Assembly (NCBI GenBank): GCA_015501055.1
Contig: JADNYV010000487.1
Coordinates: 1-25,569 of the forward strand
Direction: 5' to 3'
Length of the DNA: 25,569 bases
DNA from: Mucidula mucida
Lineage: Eukaryota; Basidiomycota; Agaricomycetes; Agaricales; Physalacriaceae
Below the pieces are notes generated by a model, which searched no databases, was not told where the DNA came from, and saw nothing but the letters and a program-made list of their open reading frames with translations. Both the position numbers and the translations under genes were made by a program. Numbering within the stretch: the stretch's first letter is position 1; each line of letters begins with the position of its first letter. Positions 9,993 to 20,402 of this stretch are shown here, one piece after another.

Positions 9993-10655
9993 CGTGTCAT
10001 TGTTCGCGGTCAAAGACAATGAAAGCAGGGACGCAAAAGGGCGCGTCCACCACGAGGTGTGGACTGTGGACTGTGTTTTCTTGTTTAAATCAGGGAGTAC
10101 AAACGACGGACAATGTGCCACTACAGGGTCGTGTTACGCTTTGGCCACGATGAGTGCTCACGCCTGATAGGGAGAGAGAGGATATCGAAGGCATGGTGGT
10201 GCGGAACGAAGAGTCGCCGATCACTTTGATGGTCATCATTACCAGCCGCAGAAAAGAGTATCTCAGCTTCAAAAAGCATTATACGGGTACCGTACGAGGT
10301 ACATTACAGCAAAATAACCGAATAGACTAAAACATTCCATCCACGTCATCCCAGTGCAGCGCCTGCCTTGAGTCGCGGTACCTACTGTGACCCAGACTCG
10401 ACACACCTATGATAAAAGTTGCCACCGGACTTAACATAAGATGTCTTTTTGCTGTCAGTCAAAAGATATTTCATTCTTGCCCCTTCTGGATTACTACCTG
10501 CTCAAATCAGCCCCCCACATACCAGGCATCAATAACTAAGGACACCTAAGCAATTCTATCAGTATCGAAGATCAACCTGACATTTGCGCCCCACACCTGG
10601 TCTATGACTCGTTATAGAATCACCCCAACTGACCTAATTCTACAGCTTGCAATAT
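9993..10655. other. Intergenic, upstream of cyclin-like gene and downstream of BTB gene
   Basis: Apart from promoter motifs near its left edge and the short repeat at 10411-10448, nothing coding is recognisable. Confidence 0.4.
10411..10448. repeat. Short block repeated near 13093
   Basis: AAAGTTGCCACCG...TTA.CATA.GATGTCTTTTTG occurs here and, with a roughly 9-base insertion, at about 13094-13140. In both places it lies just downstream of a minus-strand gene (BTB and F-box). It may be a remnant of a shared duplicated segment. Confidence 0.45.
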
Positions 10656-11454
10656 TCAAGCCCTCAATCGGACATTCAATGGCGGCACTCTTGATGTCGT
10701 CCGATCTTCAAGACGTACACGCGCAGGCCCGCTCCGAACCTGTTCCCGGAGTGCTTCTGCGTACGCAAAAATCCACTGGTGACCGTAGGTCACGCCGGTC
10801 AAGCCACCTTCAGAAAAGACGGTTTGTTGAACTAGGCGCTCTTTGCAAGTTGGGCATTTGGTCGTGGCGCTTCGCCCCAATGAGCCGGAGAAAGGTCGGC
10901 CGATTGAGAGCGTCGACAACCACTTCGCTGTATTTGGAATGGTATGTAAGGAGATGGTGGTAAGCCGAGGCGGGGATGAGCGTGAGCTCCTGGACATAGG
11001 ATTCTACGTTTTCGCGAGGAAGGTATAGAGTATCCTTCGCAGCACCTCTGGCGAGACTTTCCCATTTACAGTGTACCACGATAGCGAACATTCTGAGAGG
11101 TTCATTGGTAATTTGAGAAGCAAGCAGCGCCGCTTCAAATCGCGCTCCGACATCCTGCATGAGGTATTTTCGAATGGCGAGTAGAACCTCTAGCAGCCTG
11201 TCAAAACTGCTCGGAGGAGGAGGGATTCCCGGGTAGCAGAATGGTAAGATGGTAAGCATAGTAGAGCCGCGCTCTGCTATTTTCAAGATGGGGACGCCAA
11301 TCTCCCCGTTCTGTTCTGCCATGAAGAGATTTTTGAGCAAGTCAGATGAATAAGATAAGAATGCTTTCAGAACGTAGAGTCGCGCTCCATCTGACGCATC
11401 AAGAATGAAATTGTGGTTTGAGGATGCGTCAGTGAAATCCACTTGAGAGGACAT
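10656..11454 (-). CDS. BTB/POZ-domain protein with C-terminal CxxC, frame-broken
   Basis: The ATG at 11454 gives MSSQVDFTDASSNHNFILDA. A BTB/POZ fold follows: ILDASDGARLYVLKAFLSYS, an LLKNLFM helix, ILPFCYPG and the EPLRMFAIVVHCKWESLARG helix pair. This layout is very common in Agaricomycetes, where BTB proteins act as dimerising adaptors, often to Cul3 ligases; the actual partner is unknown. Near 10875 and 10859 the frame changes twice. Each change is explained by one missing base in a short run (a G, then an A), after which the text continues KCPTCKERLVQQTVFSEGG and ends at 10656. With both bases present the protein would be about 266 residues. Read literally it stops at 10810. Assembly error and recent pseudogene are both possible. 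Confidence 0.75.
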
Positions 11455-11617
11455 CGAAGCGAAGGACAAGGACAATTTACCCGATCAGGAATGATGTCTA
11501 CTTCTTCTGGGGCCTACTACAAGAACAACCTTCCCATTCAGAGCAATATTGACGCGAGAAGGAGACTGGTTGGAACATATCAGACTACAGAGGTTCCTCG
11601 AGCAACACATAACGGCC

Positions 11618-11953
11618 TTAATAGTAATCGTGCAAACCAGGTCCGTAATAAAAGTTACTTTCCTTGTACGCCCCCCCACCCGGTATCATCCCCCACTGCG
11701 TATCAATATCGCGCAAAATAGAAAGACCATCCTCGTAGTCCGAGTCATAATCATCCTCGCCGTAATCGTACTCGCTGCTCCGTCGACCGCCACCCCCGCC
11801 GCCGCCGCCGCCTCCCCCACCACCACCGCCGTTCGAGCCGGTAGTCGATGTAGGAGCTAAGGCTCTGCGATGTCGTTTACCGGAAATATGGTCATTTTTA
11901 TTGTTGACGTGCACGACGAGGTCGCAGATGGTGCATTTCCATTGATTCATCAT
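11618..11953 (-). CDS. Small C2H2 (U1/JAZ-type) zinc-finger protein with polyglycine
   Basis: The start ATG at 11953 gives MMNQWKCTICDLVVHVNNK, 111 residues in total. One finger of the form C-x2-C-x11-H-x5-H with a GKRH ending resembles U1-type fingers that bind RNA or double-stranded nucleic acid. It is followed by a run of about 15 glycines (codons near 11790-11830), an acidic tyrosine-rich stretch (EYDYGEDDYDSDYED) and a tail ending GPGLHDYY. A 43-nt intron, 11997-11955 (GTAAGG..CTACAG), ends one base before the ATG and probably lies in the 5' leader, or joins a first coding exon I could not identify. The glycine tract is likely length-variable. Confidence 0.65.
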   Translation of the reverse strand: MMNQWKCTICDLVVHVNNKNDHISGKRHRRALAPTSTTGSNGGGGGGGGGGGGGGGRRSSEYDYGEDDYDSDYEDGLSILRDIDTQWGMIPGGGAYKESNFYYGPGLHDYY

Positions 11954-12019
11954 CCTGTAGAAGATTAGGGCAGTTTCTGGTTCAACGCAAGCCTTACCCA
12001 CTGGACGACTTATATCGTT

Positions 12020-12232
12020 AATGATAGTCGGATACGAAGATACGGAGGTAACATCATCCGTCTTGACACGTTGGATGCCATACAGACAGTTACGGCAGTG
12101 TCAGCCGACATAAAGAAGTTCATCTCCCACCGGCCCGCTTCTGAATCGGAGATGATTAGAATAGGCTTTGAGACTGTGGCGCCTCGAGCGACCTCAACGA
12201 AGAAAACGAACGCTGCAATTTTGTAGAGCTAA
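12020..12232 (+). pseudogene. Coding-like relic, unknown
   Basis: One plus-strand frame is open with protein-like composition, including TLDAIQTVTAVSADIKKFIS and EMIRIGFETVAPRA, ending at TAG near 12226. There is no ATG in a plausible position and I do not recognise the family. A further plus-strand fragment, TVLEALKTNELLAATTIMMR, occurs near 12698-12760. Both could be exons of one decayed gene. Confidence 0.3.
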
Positions 12233-12284
12233 AGGCGGCAAAAATAAGATAGGAATTGCTATCATAAAGCACATACACTTTCGT

Positions 12285-12525
12285 TAAAGCTTGCTCCGCA
12301 GTACGGGTAATCCAGTGTCCGCTTTTGAACGAGGAACAGGCCGTGGTCGTTTTTTGACTTCTTCAGCAATCCTCCTAACAGCCTCCAAATCAACAATCAC
12401 ACCCTCCTCTTCGCTCCAGCAGGTTGAACCTCAAAGTCAGGCCGTCCATACCCGAGGATCGCAGCTTCAATGAGAATTGATCTGGGCACTATGAGCATTA
12501 TAACCGGAAATTCGGCAGTGAAGGA
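12285..12525 (-). pseudogene. Short coding relic, one frame break, unknown family
   Basis: The minus strand reads MLIVPRSILIEAAILGYG then RPDFEVQPAGA; after a one-base shift near 12412 it continues EEEGVIVDLEAVRRIAEEV, KKRPRPVPRSKADTG and LPVLRSKL, with a stop at about 12285. Residue composition is that of a real protein. No domain is recognised. Confidence 0.35.
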
Positions 12526-12529
12526 GGAG

Positions 12530-13187
12530 ACTAACTCGGATCCGGCACGGCAAAGCCGGGATTATACTATCTCGTGCGCGCCTCCATTTTAACCTGCTCC
12601 CTTTCTTTTCCAGTTATGGCCTTGCAGTAACCGCGGGAGACTCGTCTAGCCACGGAAAGAAACCGTCAGATTGAACACACTTGTCCCTTAGAAACCGTGC
12701 TCGAAGCCCTCAAGACCAACGAGCTTCTCGCAGCCACGACCATCATGATGCGACTTTGATCAACAGATTTTGGCTCGAGCATCTTGGAGAACAAGTCATT
12801 TGATCATTGATCGCTATTGTTGTTCCCCAGAAGGATGAAGAACAAAAGGTGGGCACCATACATTCTTTTAATCTTCTTCAAGTAGTGATACATAAATCGA
12901 GATGATCATGATCTCGAGCCTCATTCCCAGCGGCTCTCCAACCAGTCATCGTAAAGTCTTCTCACTCTATGCATCCCCACTTCGCGTACCCTACACCACC
13001 AACGACGGCCTCCACTGTCGGGAGTAGTAGGAGAGCGGCCGACAATCCATCATATAGGCCGGGATATTGAAGGACATGGCGGTTGGGAACGTGTGAAAGT
13101 TGCCACCGTCGCCACCAGACCTTACATACGATGTCTTTTTGTACCATTTCACAGTATCTACAGTAAGCATCGAATAGTACAGCGTCT
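12530..13187. other. Intergenic, nothing firm
   Basis: Contains an imperfect palindrome near 12538-12562 (GGATCCGGCACGG/CAAAGCCGGGAT), the short open stretch near 12698 and the block at about 13094-13140 shared with 10411. No complete gene is visible. Confidence 0.35.
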
Positions 13188-14716
13188 TCAATCTTCTTCG
13201 ACAACAGGGAACCAATGCGGACCCTTCCACCATTTGCACGTATCTTCATGTCCGTTCCCTTTATCCCTACAAACCTCCACGCCCGCCTTTTGGAGCATCC
13301 TTAAACCCATACTCATCAGGCTTCGCGATACCTTATCGCCAGCATACAGCCGTACTCTCTTCAACGTCCCCTTGCTAAAGCGGTCTTCCAGCATGTCGAC
13401 AAGGTCGTGCCCAAGCCTCTTGCCCGGAACAGTCCCTTCGAGCTTCTCCAACACCTGCTCGTCCATCGTCTTCTCATCATCCTCGTCCAAATCCGAATGT
13501 GCCTTTGACTCCACTGTGTGGATCATAAGCGTAATCGTGCGAAGCTCAAGTAAGACTGTCCCCTGCAGCTTTTGAATGATGCGTCTCGTCAAAGTCTCGT
13601 CCTTGATAGGAAAGAGAAGACGTTTGACGCGGCGTACAGGAAATAGATCCAAGTCGAACTGAAGGAGAACTTCGGCGTCGAGGAGTGATAGAACCTCCAG
13701 CGTACACAAGGATCGCACCAGGAAATCGATAGTGTATGTCGAACAGCAACCCGACTCTTCCCCGTAACAGTAATGAGTGTGCTCGCGCACGGCCAAGGAC
13801 CGCAGCGCAGGGGCAGTCAGGAACGCCAAGATGCATGGCTCTGTAACGGAGAGATGGCGTAGAATGGGAAGCGAAAGGGGAACTACGCGTGGATTGGAAT
13901 AAGCACATACATCACTTCCAGATAGTTTAGCAAGATGCAACTCTGTAACATTGGCAAAACGCGAGAGAACCGGAAGGTTTTCGAGCAAGTAGAGATCACA
14001 AGCCAAGTGTGTAAGCTGTTCGACGCCATCTGATACTATTGCTAACAGGTCTGTATCACGAGATTCCGCCTTTCGAAGATGCGGAGCCTGAAGCAGCAAA
14101 GCCGTAGCCTCTGCCACTTCAGGCTTTTGGGCTGGATCCCAATACAGTACGTCGCGCTCCACGACATAGCATTGCTCCAGTCTCCCAAGATCTGCCACAG
14201 AAAGCGCCTTTGCTAACGCCCCAAACATTTCGGCCTTCATTTCAAAGTGAACAACGCGCCATCGGTACGACTCTTGCGCAAGCTGGCGCATGAGTCTCTC
14301 GGGGACGTCCGAGTCACCGCAATGATCCTCGTGTTCACTGCCGCGCTTGAAGTACCGCGCAGCATCGACTGCTATTCTGAGAGGATGACGCTTGGATCGG
14401 CACAGATATTCGGCGAGAATTTCTGTGGCGCGTCGGGATAAAGGGGATGTGATGACGACGGTGGACCAAAGGACAGGAGCGGATAGAGCCACTTTACGCC
14501 AGGAAGAACACACATGGGAGAGAAGCCACGGTGGGGAGGTCGAAGGCTCGAGGCTGCTGGGGTGCAGCGGTCTGTACGTCGCAAAGTCAAAGATGTCGAC
14601 AAGAGTGTCGAAGGGAAGACGAGATATGGGACAAGCTTTTTGTATACTAGGGGATGTTCAACGAGGGTGAGATGTAGCAAAGGATTCACCTACCTGGCTT
14701 GCATTGTGGTGTTCAT
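13188..14716 (-). CDS. F-box/LRR protein, two exons, intact
   Basis: Exon 1 is 14716-14694 (MNTTMQAS, last codon split); the 47-nt intron is 14693-14647 (GTAGGT..CCTAG); exon 2 is 14646-13188. The product is 493 residues with no break. The F-box is at residues about 14-60: ISRLPFDTLVDIFDFATYRP, then WLLSHVCSSWRKVALSAPVL, WSTVVI. The rest shows irregular leucine-rich repeats (LTHLACDLYLLENLPVLSRF, NVTELHLAKLSG, LPILRHLSV, LCTLEVLSLLD) and a charged C-terminus ending in EED. The family acts as a substrate receptor in SCF E3 ligases via Skp1; the target is unknown. Upstream, in divergent orientation, lies a LINE fragment. At least one clear relic copy exists (5195-5935) and probably another (22028-22350), so this is the surviving member of a local duplication. 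Confidence 0.8.
14647..14693 (-). other. Intron in F-box gene
   Basis: GTAGGT donor and CCCCTAG acceptor, 47 nt. It is needed to bring an ATG in frame with the F-box; its sequence is conserved in the relic at 5195. Confidence 0.8.
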
Positions 14717-15094
14717 GATGGTAGAAAGACAAGCTGCTCAGACACGTGCTCTATTTCGAATTTGTCGATCGAAAATGAGTGTCACGTTATCTTAGTCATC
14801 CCCGAAAAGAAGCCTATGACACTTCTCCTGCAGGTGCTGCTCACGTCTAAGTATTCGAGGAAGTTCCAGATGACGAGAAAGATTGGCATCCCGGCTCGAA
14901 TGGTCAAGTACTCGATCTTGTTTATCCTTTCCTATTTTGCGTATCGTATGGTATCACCTGGGAGCGGCTCACAGATAACAGCTTTTCCGCTGTGTAACCC
15001 GCCAATGGCCAATAACACATCAAACTTCCTCTCCACCGACTTTGCCTGGCTCCCGAGTTCAGAATTTGGCGACAACGGTGTCGCTGTCCTTTCG

Positions 15095-15971
15095 CCCGCC
15101 ACGTACACTCTTTTCAGGGAGACAGGGATCATGCTTCTCCGTTTTAGGAAAATAATCTTGGCCCTGCGGTACGCTCAATATGCTCTAAATCTGCCAGAAA
15201 GGGGCTTTGCGGCCAGCGTAATGAAAGACTGTTACGACCTGCATCTGAGCCGAGTTCGAGGGTGGTAATGGACCTTGAGTATGTCCTATACCGCTTGCCG
15301 GCTGTCCTGGAAGGTGCCAAACTGGGACGCGGATGCCATGAAGACGAACGAATGGTTTGCAGAGGTTATTGACCGTGTTTATCGAGCGCGTGATGCGTGT
15401 CTGTTAACGCATCGCCACAGTTATGGATGCTTCATGAACGGTTTCGTGAGATACAGGCAAGAGTGGATAAGAAAAGAGAGCCTGGACACTTATACTTTGC
15501 AAGAAAGCAGTATGGACAATGATTGCTGAGCCTTAACATCGTCGTGCTTTAGGCCGCCTGGTCGCCGTCTTGCAGTAGAGGTACTTAGAAGGGGTGATGG
15601 ACAACAACGACGATCACTGCCACGAGAGTGGAGGCTCTGTCGTCTTTGCCAAGAGAGCGTTGAAGATGAGCTTCATGCCTTGCTGACATGTGCTGTTTCA
15701 GAAGCGCTACTAGCGCTACGAACTGCGTTTTGGCATGACTTGGACGAGAGAGATGGCGGGTGGCGACAGTTGAGAGTACAGAAGGCTGGTTTTTCTAATA
15801 ATGCATGCGCTGCGATTCTGCGCCGGCTTTGGACGATACGTGTATGAAGTGTTTGTCCAGACTGCCATGTTCATCCCTACGAGTATAGGTGGTGGTGCGG
15901 AGGCCCCTGATGCGGATGACATTGATGAAGAGGCGGCAGACGAAGGAACAGAGGACATAGGACACGGATGA
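15095..15971 (+). mobile_element. C-terminal fragment of a LINE (non-LTR) retrotransposon ORF
   Basis: The plus strand encodes LFRETGIMLLRFRKIILALR, a downstream RT-type region common in Agaricomycete LINE ORFs. After a missing-base shift at 15266 it continues MDLEYVLYRLPAVLEGAK, then RARDACLLTHRHS in another frame. At 15638-15691 it encodes CRLCQESVEDELHALLTC, a C-x2-C-x8-H-x4-C zinc knuckle of the zf-RVT kind that ends such ORFs. The last part reads VYEVFVQTAMFIPTSI and an acidic tail to TGA 15969-15971. The catalytic RT core and endonuclease are absent. At least three frame breaks make this a dead 5'-truncated copy. No poly-A tail or target duplication was found. Confidence 0.6.
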
Positions 15972-17471
15972 GTACATGGCACTCGCGGGGTTTTGGATAA
16001 GCATGTTGAATTGTTCAATTAATCAATCGGGCTTAATGGAATGGGTCTGATAGTCATTCGTCATCTCGTATGCAGGTGACGGCAACATGTGTGCCCAATC
16101 AAATGCGACGCACCGTGAGCGCGGGCCGGAACGGACTCACCTCTGTCGCTAATATGTGATAGGAGTGAGCAGCCCCAACTCATACTCATACTCAACAATC
16201 TCCATCCACATTACCATGCTGCTCTCTACCAGGAAATACCACCCACCTTGGCCCAGATCTTGCACGAGGGTTGTAGTACACGGCTCCATTTAAACTTTCA
16301 AATTAGGTATCATTCACGATGCATCGTCGCCTTGGAAGTCAAATTCATGAGAACGCCACCTGCTTCATTCCGTCACCTCGTTTGCAGCCGATCCTCTCTC
16401 GATTGGCCTTATCATGCGCGTCACTGAACACTGACTCAGCGCGCATTTTGCTCCTAATTCCATGAATGACTCTCAGCTTTCCGTATTCCAACAAACGCAC
16501 CGTCCTCATTCATGACCGAAAAAGCCTCATCGCCACCTCATCGAAAGTAAGTAGAGGGATAGGATTTAACGAAAGCTCAATGTGATTCGGCTGGCATCCA
16601 GGAGATTATTCGACGCTAATGTGCCCAAAGCGGCGCAATGTTACTGCCCCGAGCACACGTGAAATGACGTCAGCCGTTCCTCACATCGTGAATCCAGACT
16701 GGAGTCCAGTACAGCAAGGCATGCTGAATCATCTCAAATATACACGACAAAATGGTCGTCTTTTTAACCAAGTCTCCGGCGGAATAAATTGATACTGTCA
16801 CCACTGTGCGTGGTTCAAATATGCCTCGGTGCTGTGGTCAGCAAACGCCAAAGTTCGTTCCGACGAGCATAAAAGAGCATAGGTTACATCTGTCGGCGAG
16901 CCCACCTCGCCGAAGCATAACGAATCCCGCCTCGTGAAATGTACCCAAAACAGTCACTCAATTCCCTCAAATACAGCGCCCTTGCTTTCAAGGATCGTCT
17001 ACACATCCTTACTCCAAACCACGAGGCGACTCCGTCGCCGAAGCAGGAACTCACACATTCCAAATATCACACCCCATGCGGTACCTAGATGTACGTCTTC
17101 CCAAATTCCCAAAAAACTCTATCACAAATAACGTACACTACGGTCCGTCGTAGAAAGAGCGTTTTAAAATTTAGGTACCGAACGAAGGAACGAAAGAAAA
17201 GAAAAGAATGGCTGGGTGGGGGAACGATGGTACGTGTGAGAGAGATTGTGTGGGCTGCATTAAGGAGTCCGTCCAAAACAAGTTGATATAGCTAGCGAGT
17301 GTAGAGATCAGACGATATTAGAAGGGGAGAAAAGGAGCACGCATGCCCCGATAAAATTATTACATCGTGAGGAGGGTATATCAATTGACACGGTTATGGT
17401 TATGAGATATGTGTGTGCGGTGTGTGAGTGTGCGATTCCGGGCTTGTAAGAACTAGTTCATATGTCGTGAC
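15972..17471. other. Intergenic, 1.5 kb
   Basis: Lies between the LINE fragment and the 3' end of the BNI4-like gene. ORFs are short and without domains. A GT-rich patch sits near 17408-17435. It presumably contains the 3' UTR and polyadenylation signals of the BNI4-like gene. Confidence 0.45.
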
Positions 17472-20402
17472 TCAAACAAAGAATTGCGTGCTGGTAGGGG
17501 GTGTCAGTTGCCAGAAAGCGACCCGGAAAGAAACACATACTGGATCCGACTGGCGGCGTGTACCTCCATCTCTTCCATTTTGTACGAGTTGAGTTCCTCT
17601 TTGATCCGCTGTGCCAACTGCGGCGTCAACCGAGACCACGTCGCAGGCTCGCTTCTCCGATCGTAGACGTTGGCGCTGAACGTATCGTATACCGAGAGGT
17701 TGCTAGCAAACGCGAGGCGCTTGCTTGTCGGGGCAGTCGCGGATCGGTGGGTCAACGTCGGTGCTGACGACATGAGCGTGGAGAGCGCAGGCGCCGAGGA
17801 ATTGAGATTGGGGTGGTTGAAGATGGAAGACGCCTTCTCGGGCACGGGCGCGTGTACGCTTGCCGGACTCTCTGGCATATCCCGCGGAGCGTCAAGACTA
17901 AGCCGTGGCCCCGACGTATCGAATGACAGTGGCGGTAATGAAGGAGCCGCGGGGTTCTGCCCGTGCTGCGATGAATGGGATGGGTGCCTCACCAATCCAT
18001 CGATGTGATCTGGATCCGGCGAAGGTATCCGCGCCAGAGGCCCCAGTTCTGTCTGTCCAGGATGGGCGTTGTACGAGTTGGAGCGCAGTCGGTTTCCCAT
18101 TGTCGACGGTGCATGCTCCTGTATGTACGATTGTTGGTCGTACGAACCGGAATCTACGAACCGACTTGTTAATCCAAGCCGTCACAAGTAAGGACAGACG
18201 TACGTTTGAGAATGCCCTTTGCCGGTGTTCGAGCGCGCTCAATACTGCGCCGTACGTCGGTAGCCCACGCCTCATGCTCCTCCTGCTGGTAATCGTCCTC
18301 CATACTTATCCGGTCTAGGCCCTGCCGTATCGTTACATCCTCCTCCCCTCGCCCTCTCCCCAATCTTCGTCATCATCCCACCCATCCGTGTGATCGCTAG
18401 GTCCAGCCTGACGCCCGTAATGTCCATCGTCACTCTCATCGTCGTCGTCCTCTACAATAACACGCGTCCCATCCTCGTTCACTCGCATCCCCCCTCCACC
18501 CTTGACTGGCGAAGCCGAACCATGTCTAGTCGAGGTATTTTTCTCCCAAGACGGCACACCGCTGGCGCCGTTTACCTTTGCAGCATTGGCGTTGACACTC
18601 GCGGCAGCCTGCGCCTCCTGCTGGGCCTTGGCTTGCGCAGCTGCTCCGCATTCGTTTTGAGCGTATGCTGTCTCGCCAACTTTGCGGCAGGACTGAGTCC
18701 GTTCATCTCGCCGCCGACACTCCAATCGCTGCTGCTCGTCCTGTCCAGCTCCGCCGTCACATGAGAAACACTGGCCTCGCTCGCCGAACCCTTTGCGCTG
18801 CCCTTCTTGTCCTTTTTCTTGCCTTTCTTATCGGCGCCGTCCTTATCCTTATCCTTGTCCTTGAATAGTGACGTGATGCCCGCGAGAGAATTTCGGCGCG
18901 CGAGTTTACCCATTGAGCCAAGCTTCCGAATCATGACGCTGGCACTGCTGACCGTGGAAGAAAGGGAGATGTTATCGGTACTGGCGTTGAGACGAGAGCT
19001 GAAGAGGGAAGCAGCACGGCCCCGTTTCTTCGTCTGGACAGTGGAAGGTGCTCTAGTCGAGGCGTCGTCTCCGCCAGAGTCAGGACTGCGAATACCGCCT
19101 CCAGGTTTTTGCACAGCGGAATCGATAAGTATCGGCGTTTTCGGTTTCTTGGACTGTGACGCTTTTATGGAGACGTCGTCGTCTTCGTCATCTTCCTCCT
19201 CCTTCAAAGCCTGAGCAGCGTTGAACGACAGAGCGCGTCGTAATCTGCCTTTGAGGCCGCCACTACGAATCATACTTGCACTGGGCGTGTCAAGCATGGC
19301 AGCCAAATCACTATCATCACGGGACATACGTTTCTCGGATGCGGTGAAATTGCCCTGAGATAGCGGTGATGGACGCGCCGGACGTGGATTCGTGGTAGAG
19401 GCAGATGACTGGGCTGCGACTGGTGAGGAAGTAGACGCCGAAGAGCCGGCTGGACGATTAGACGTCGCAGACGTGTTGGACGAGGTCGAGGATACTGAGC
19501 GGGTGTGGGGTGGGAGACGAGATTGACTGGACGCTGGCGGTGTCGACGTTGAATTCGACGAGGAAGACCGTGAGGAGGTTGGTGCAGGTGTTGCTGGCGA
19601 ACCAGTCCGAGCACGAACACTGGCGTTGGCCGACGGCACATTATGACCGCTTTTGCCACTTTGATTGCTATTCGTGCGCTGGCGCGAGCTGTGCGAGGAA
19701 TTGACGGACGAAGTTGAACCAGATGCGTCGGGGCGAGCATACGGTGGATTTGGTACAGCACCCGGTCGCCAATCGTTCTGCTCTGTGGTCTGCGAGCCTT
19801 GGCGCGTTGGCGGCGGTAGGGGTGGAAACCTGGGTACTGTCCATTAGGCGACGGTTGCTGCTGGTGATCGCCTGCAACGTTGCGATGCGCTGGAGGTGGT
19901 GGCGTTCCGCTCGGAAAGGGATTAACACGTTCGAGAGCTGGTTCTGCGCAAAATAGTCCGCTGGTGCCGGGGGCGCTGCTCCGTTACGCTGTACGGCGGA
20001 CTGAGGGGACATGTGAGGGAATTGTTGCGCATTCATCATCATTTGATGATACGCCCACTGTGCGAGCTGGGCGTTGGCGGGGTCAAAGTAGGGGGCGCCC
20101 TGCGGCATGTGTGGGTATGGCTGCTGGGGCGGATGGTTTTGGTAGAATGTTGGGTAAAATGGCTGGGCCGCTATCGACGGCTGCCAGGCCCCCTGCGGTT
20201 GCTGGTTGACGGGGTATGGATAAGGCTGGGGCGTCTGCTGCGGCTGCTGAAAGCCGGCTGGCTGCCCGTTATTATGGCCTGAAGGCGTGTGGGACGGTGA
20301 CGAGTCGTTGGCTGGGGACGTGCGCTGCTTGGGATTGCCGGATGGAACGTCCATGGTCGAGTCTCTCGGAGGGTGCCAATCTGCAGGTGCGAGAACGGCC
20401 AT
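17472..20402 (-). CDS. BNI4/AFR1-like cortical scaffold protein, frame-broken
   Basis: The large gene starts at ATG 20402 (MAVLAPADWHPPRD). It has introns 18203-18154 and 17540-17491 (50 nt each); the last exon, 17490-17472, encodes the end HTQFFV. The N-terminal third is Pro/Gln-rich (NQQPQGAW, AQWAYHQMMMNAQQF); the middle is Ser/Thr-rich and basic with KLGSMGKLARRNSLAGITSL and a KDKDKDKDG run. The conserved C-terminus has YDRRSEPATWSRLTPQLAQ followed by RIKEELNSYKMEEMEVH. As I recall, this block matches fungal BNI4-type proteins, which target PP1 (Glc7) to the bud neck or septum and support chitin synthase placement. KRLAF before it could be an atypical RVxF PP1 site. The frame breaks at about 19925, 19782, 18646 and 18347, each explained by one missing base. 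With these, the length would be about 944 residues. Gene identity is moderate, coding status uncertain. Confidence 0.65.
17491..17540 (-). other. Last intron of BNI4-like gene
   Basis: Donor GTATGT, branch-like CTGAC, acceptor ACCAG, 50 nt. Splicing replaces a non-conserved read-through tail with HTQFFV and stop, the expected C-terminus in basidiomycete homologues. Confidence 0.85.
18154..18203 (-). other. First intron of BNI4-like gene
   Basis: Donor GTACGT, acceptor CGTAG, 50 nt. It joins RTPAKGILK to SGSYDQQSY in frame. Confidence 0.8.

Noticed and set aside
14392..14795. Plus-strand ORFs over the F-box gene start
   Set aside because: Antisense to exon 1, intron and F-box codons of a well-supported gene.
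16805..16830. tRNA B-box-like GGTTCAAAT
   Set aside because: No matching A-box or cloverleaf at the right distance.
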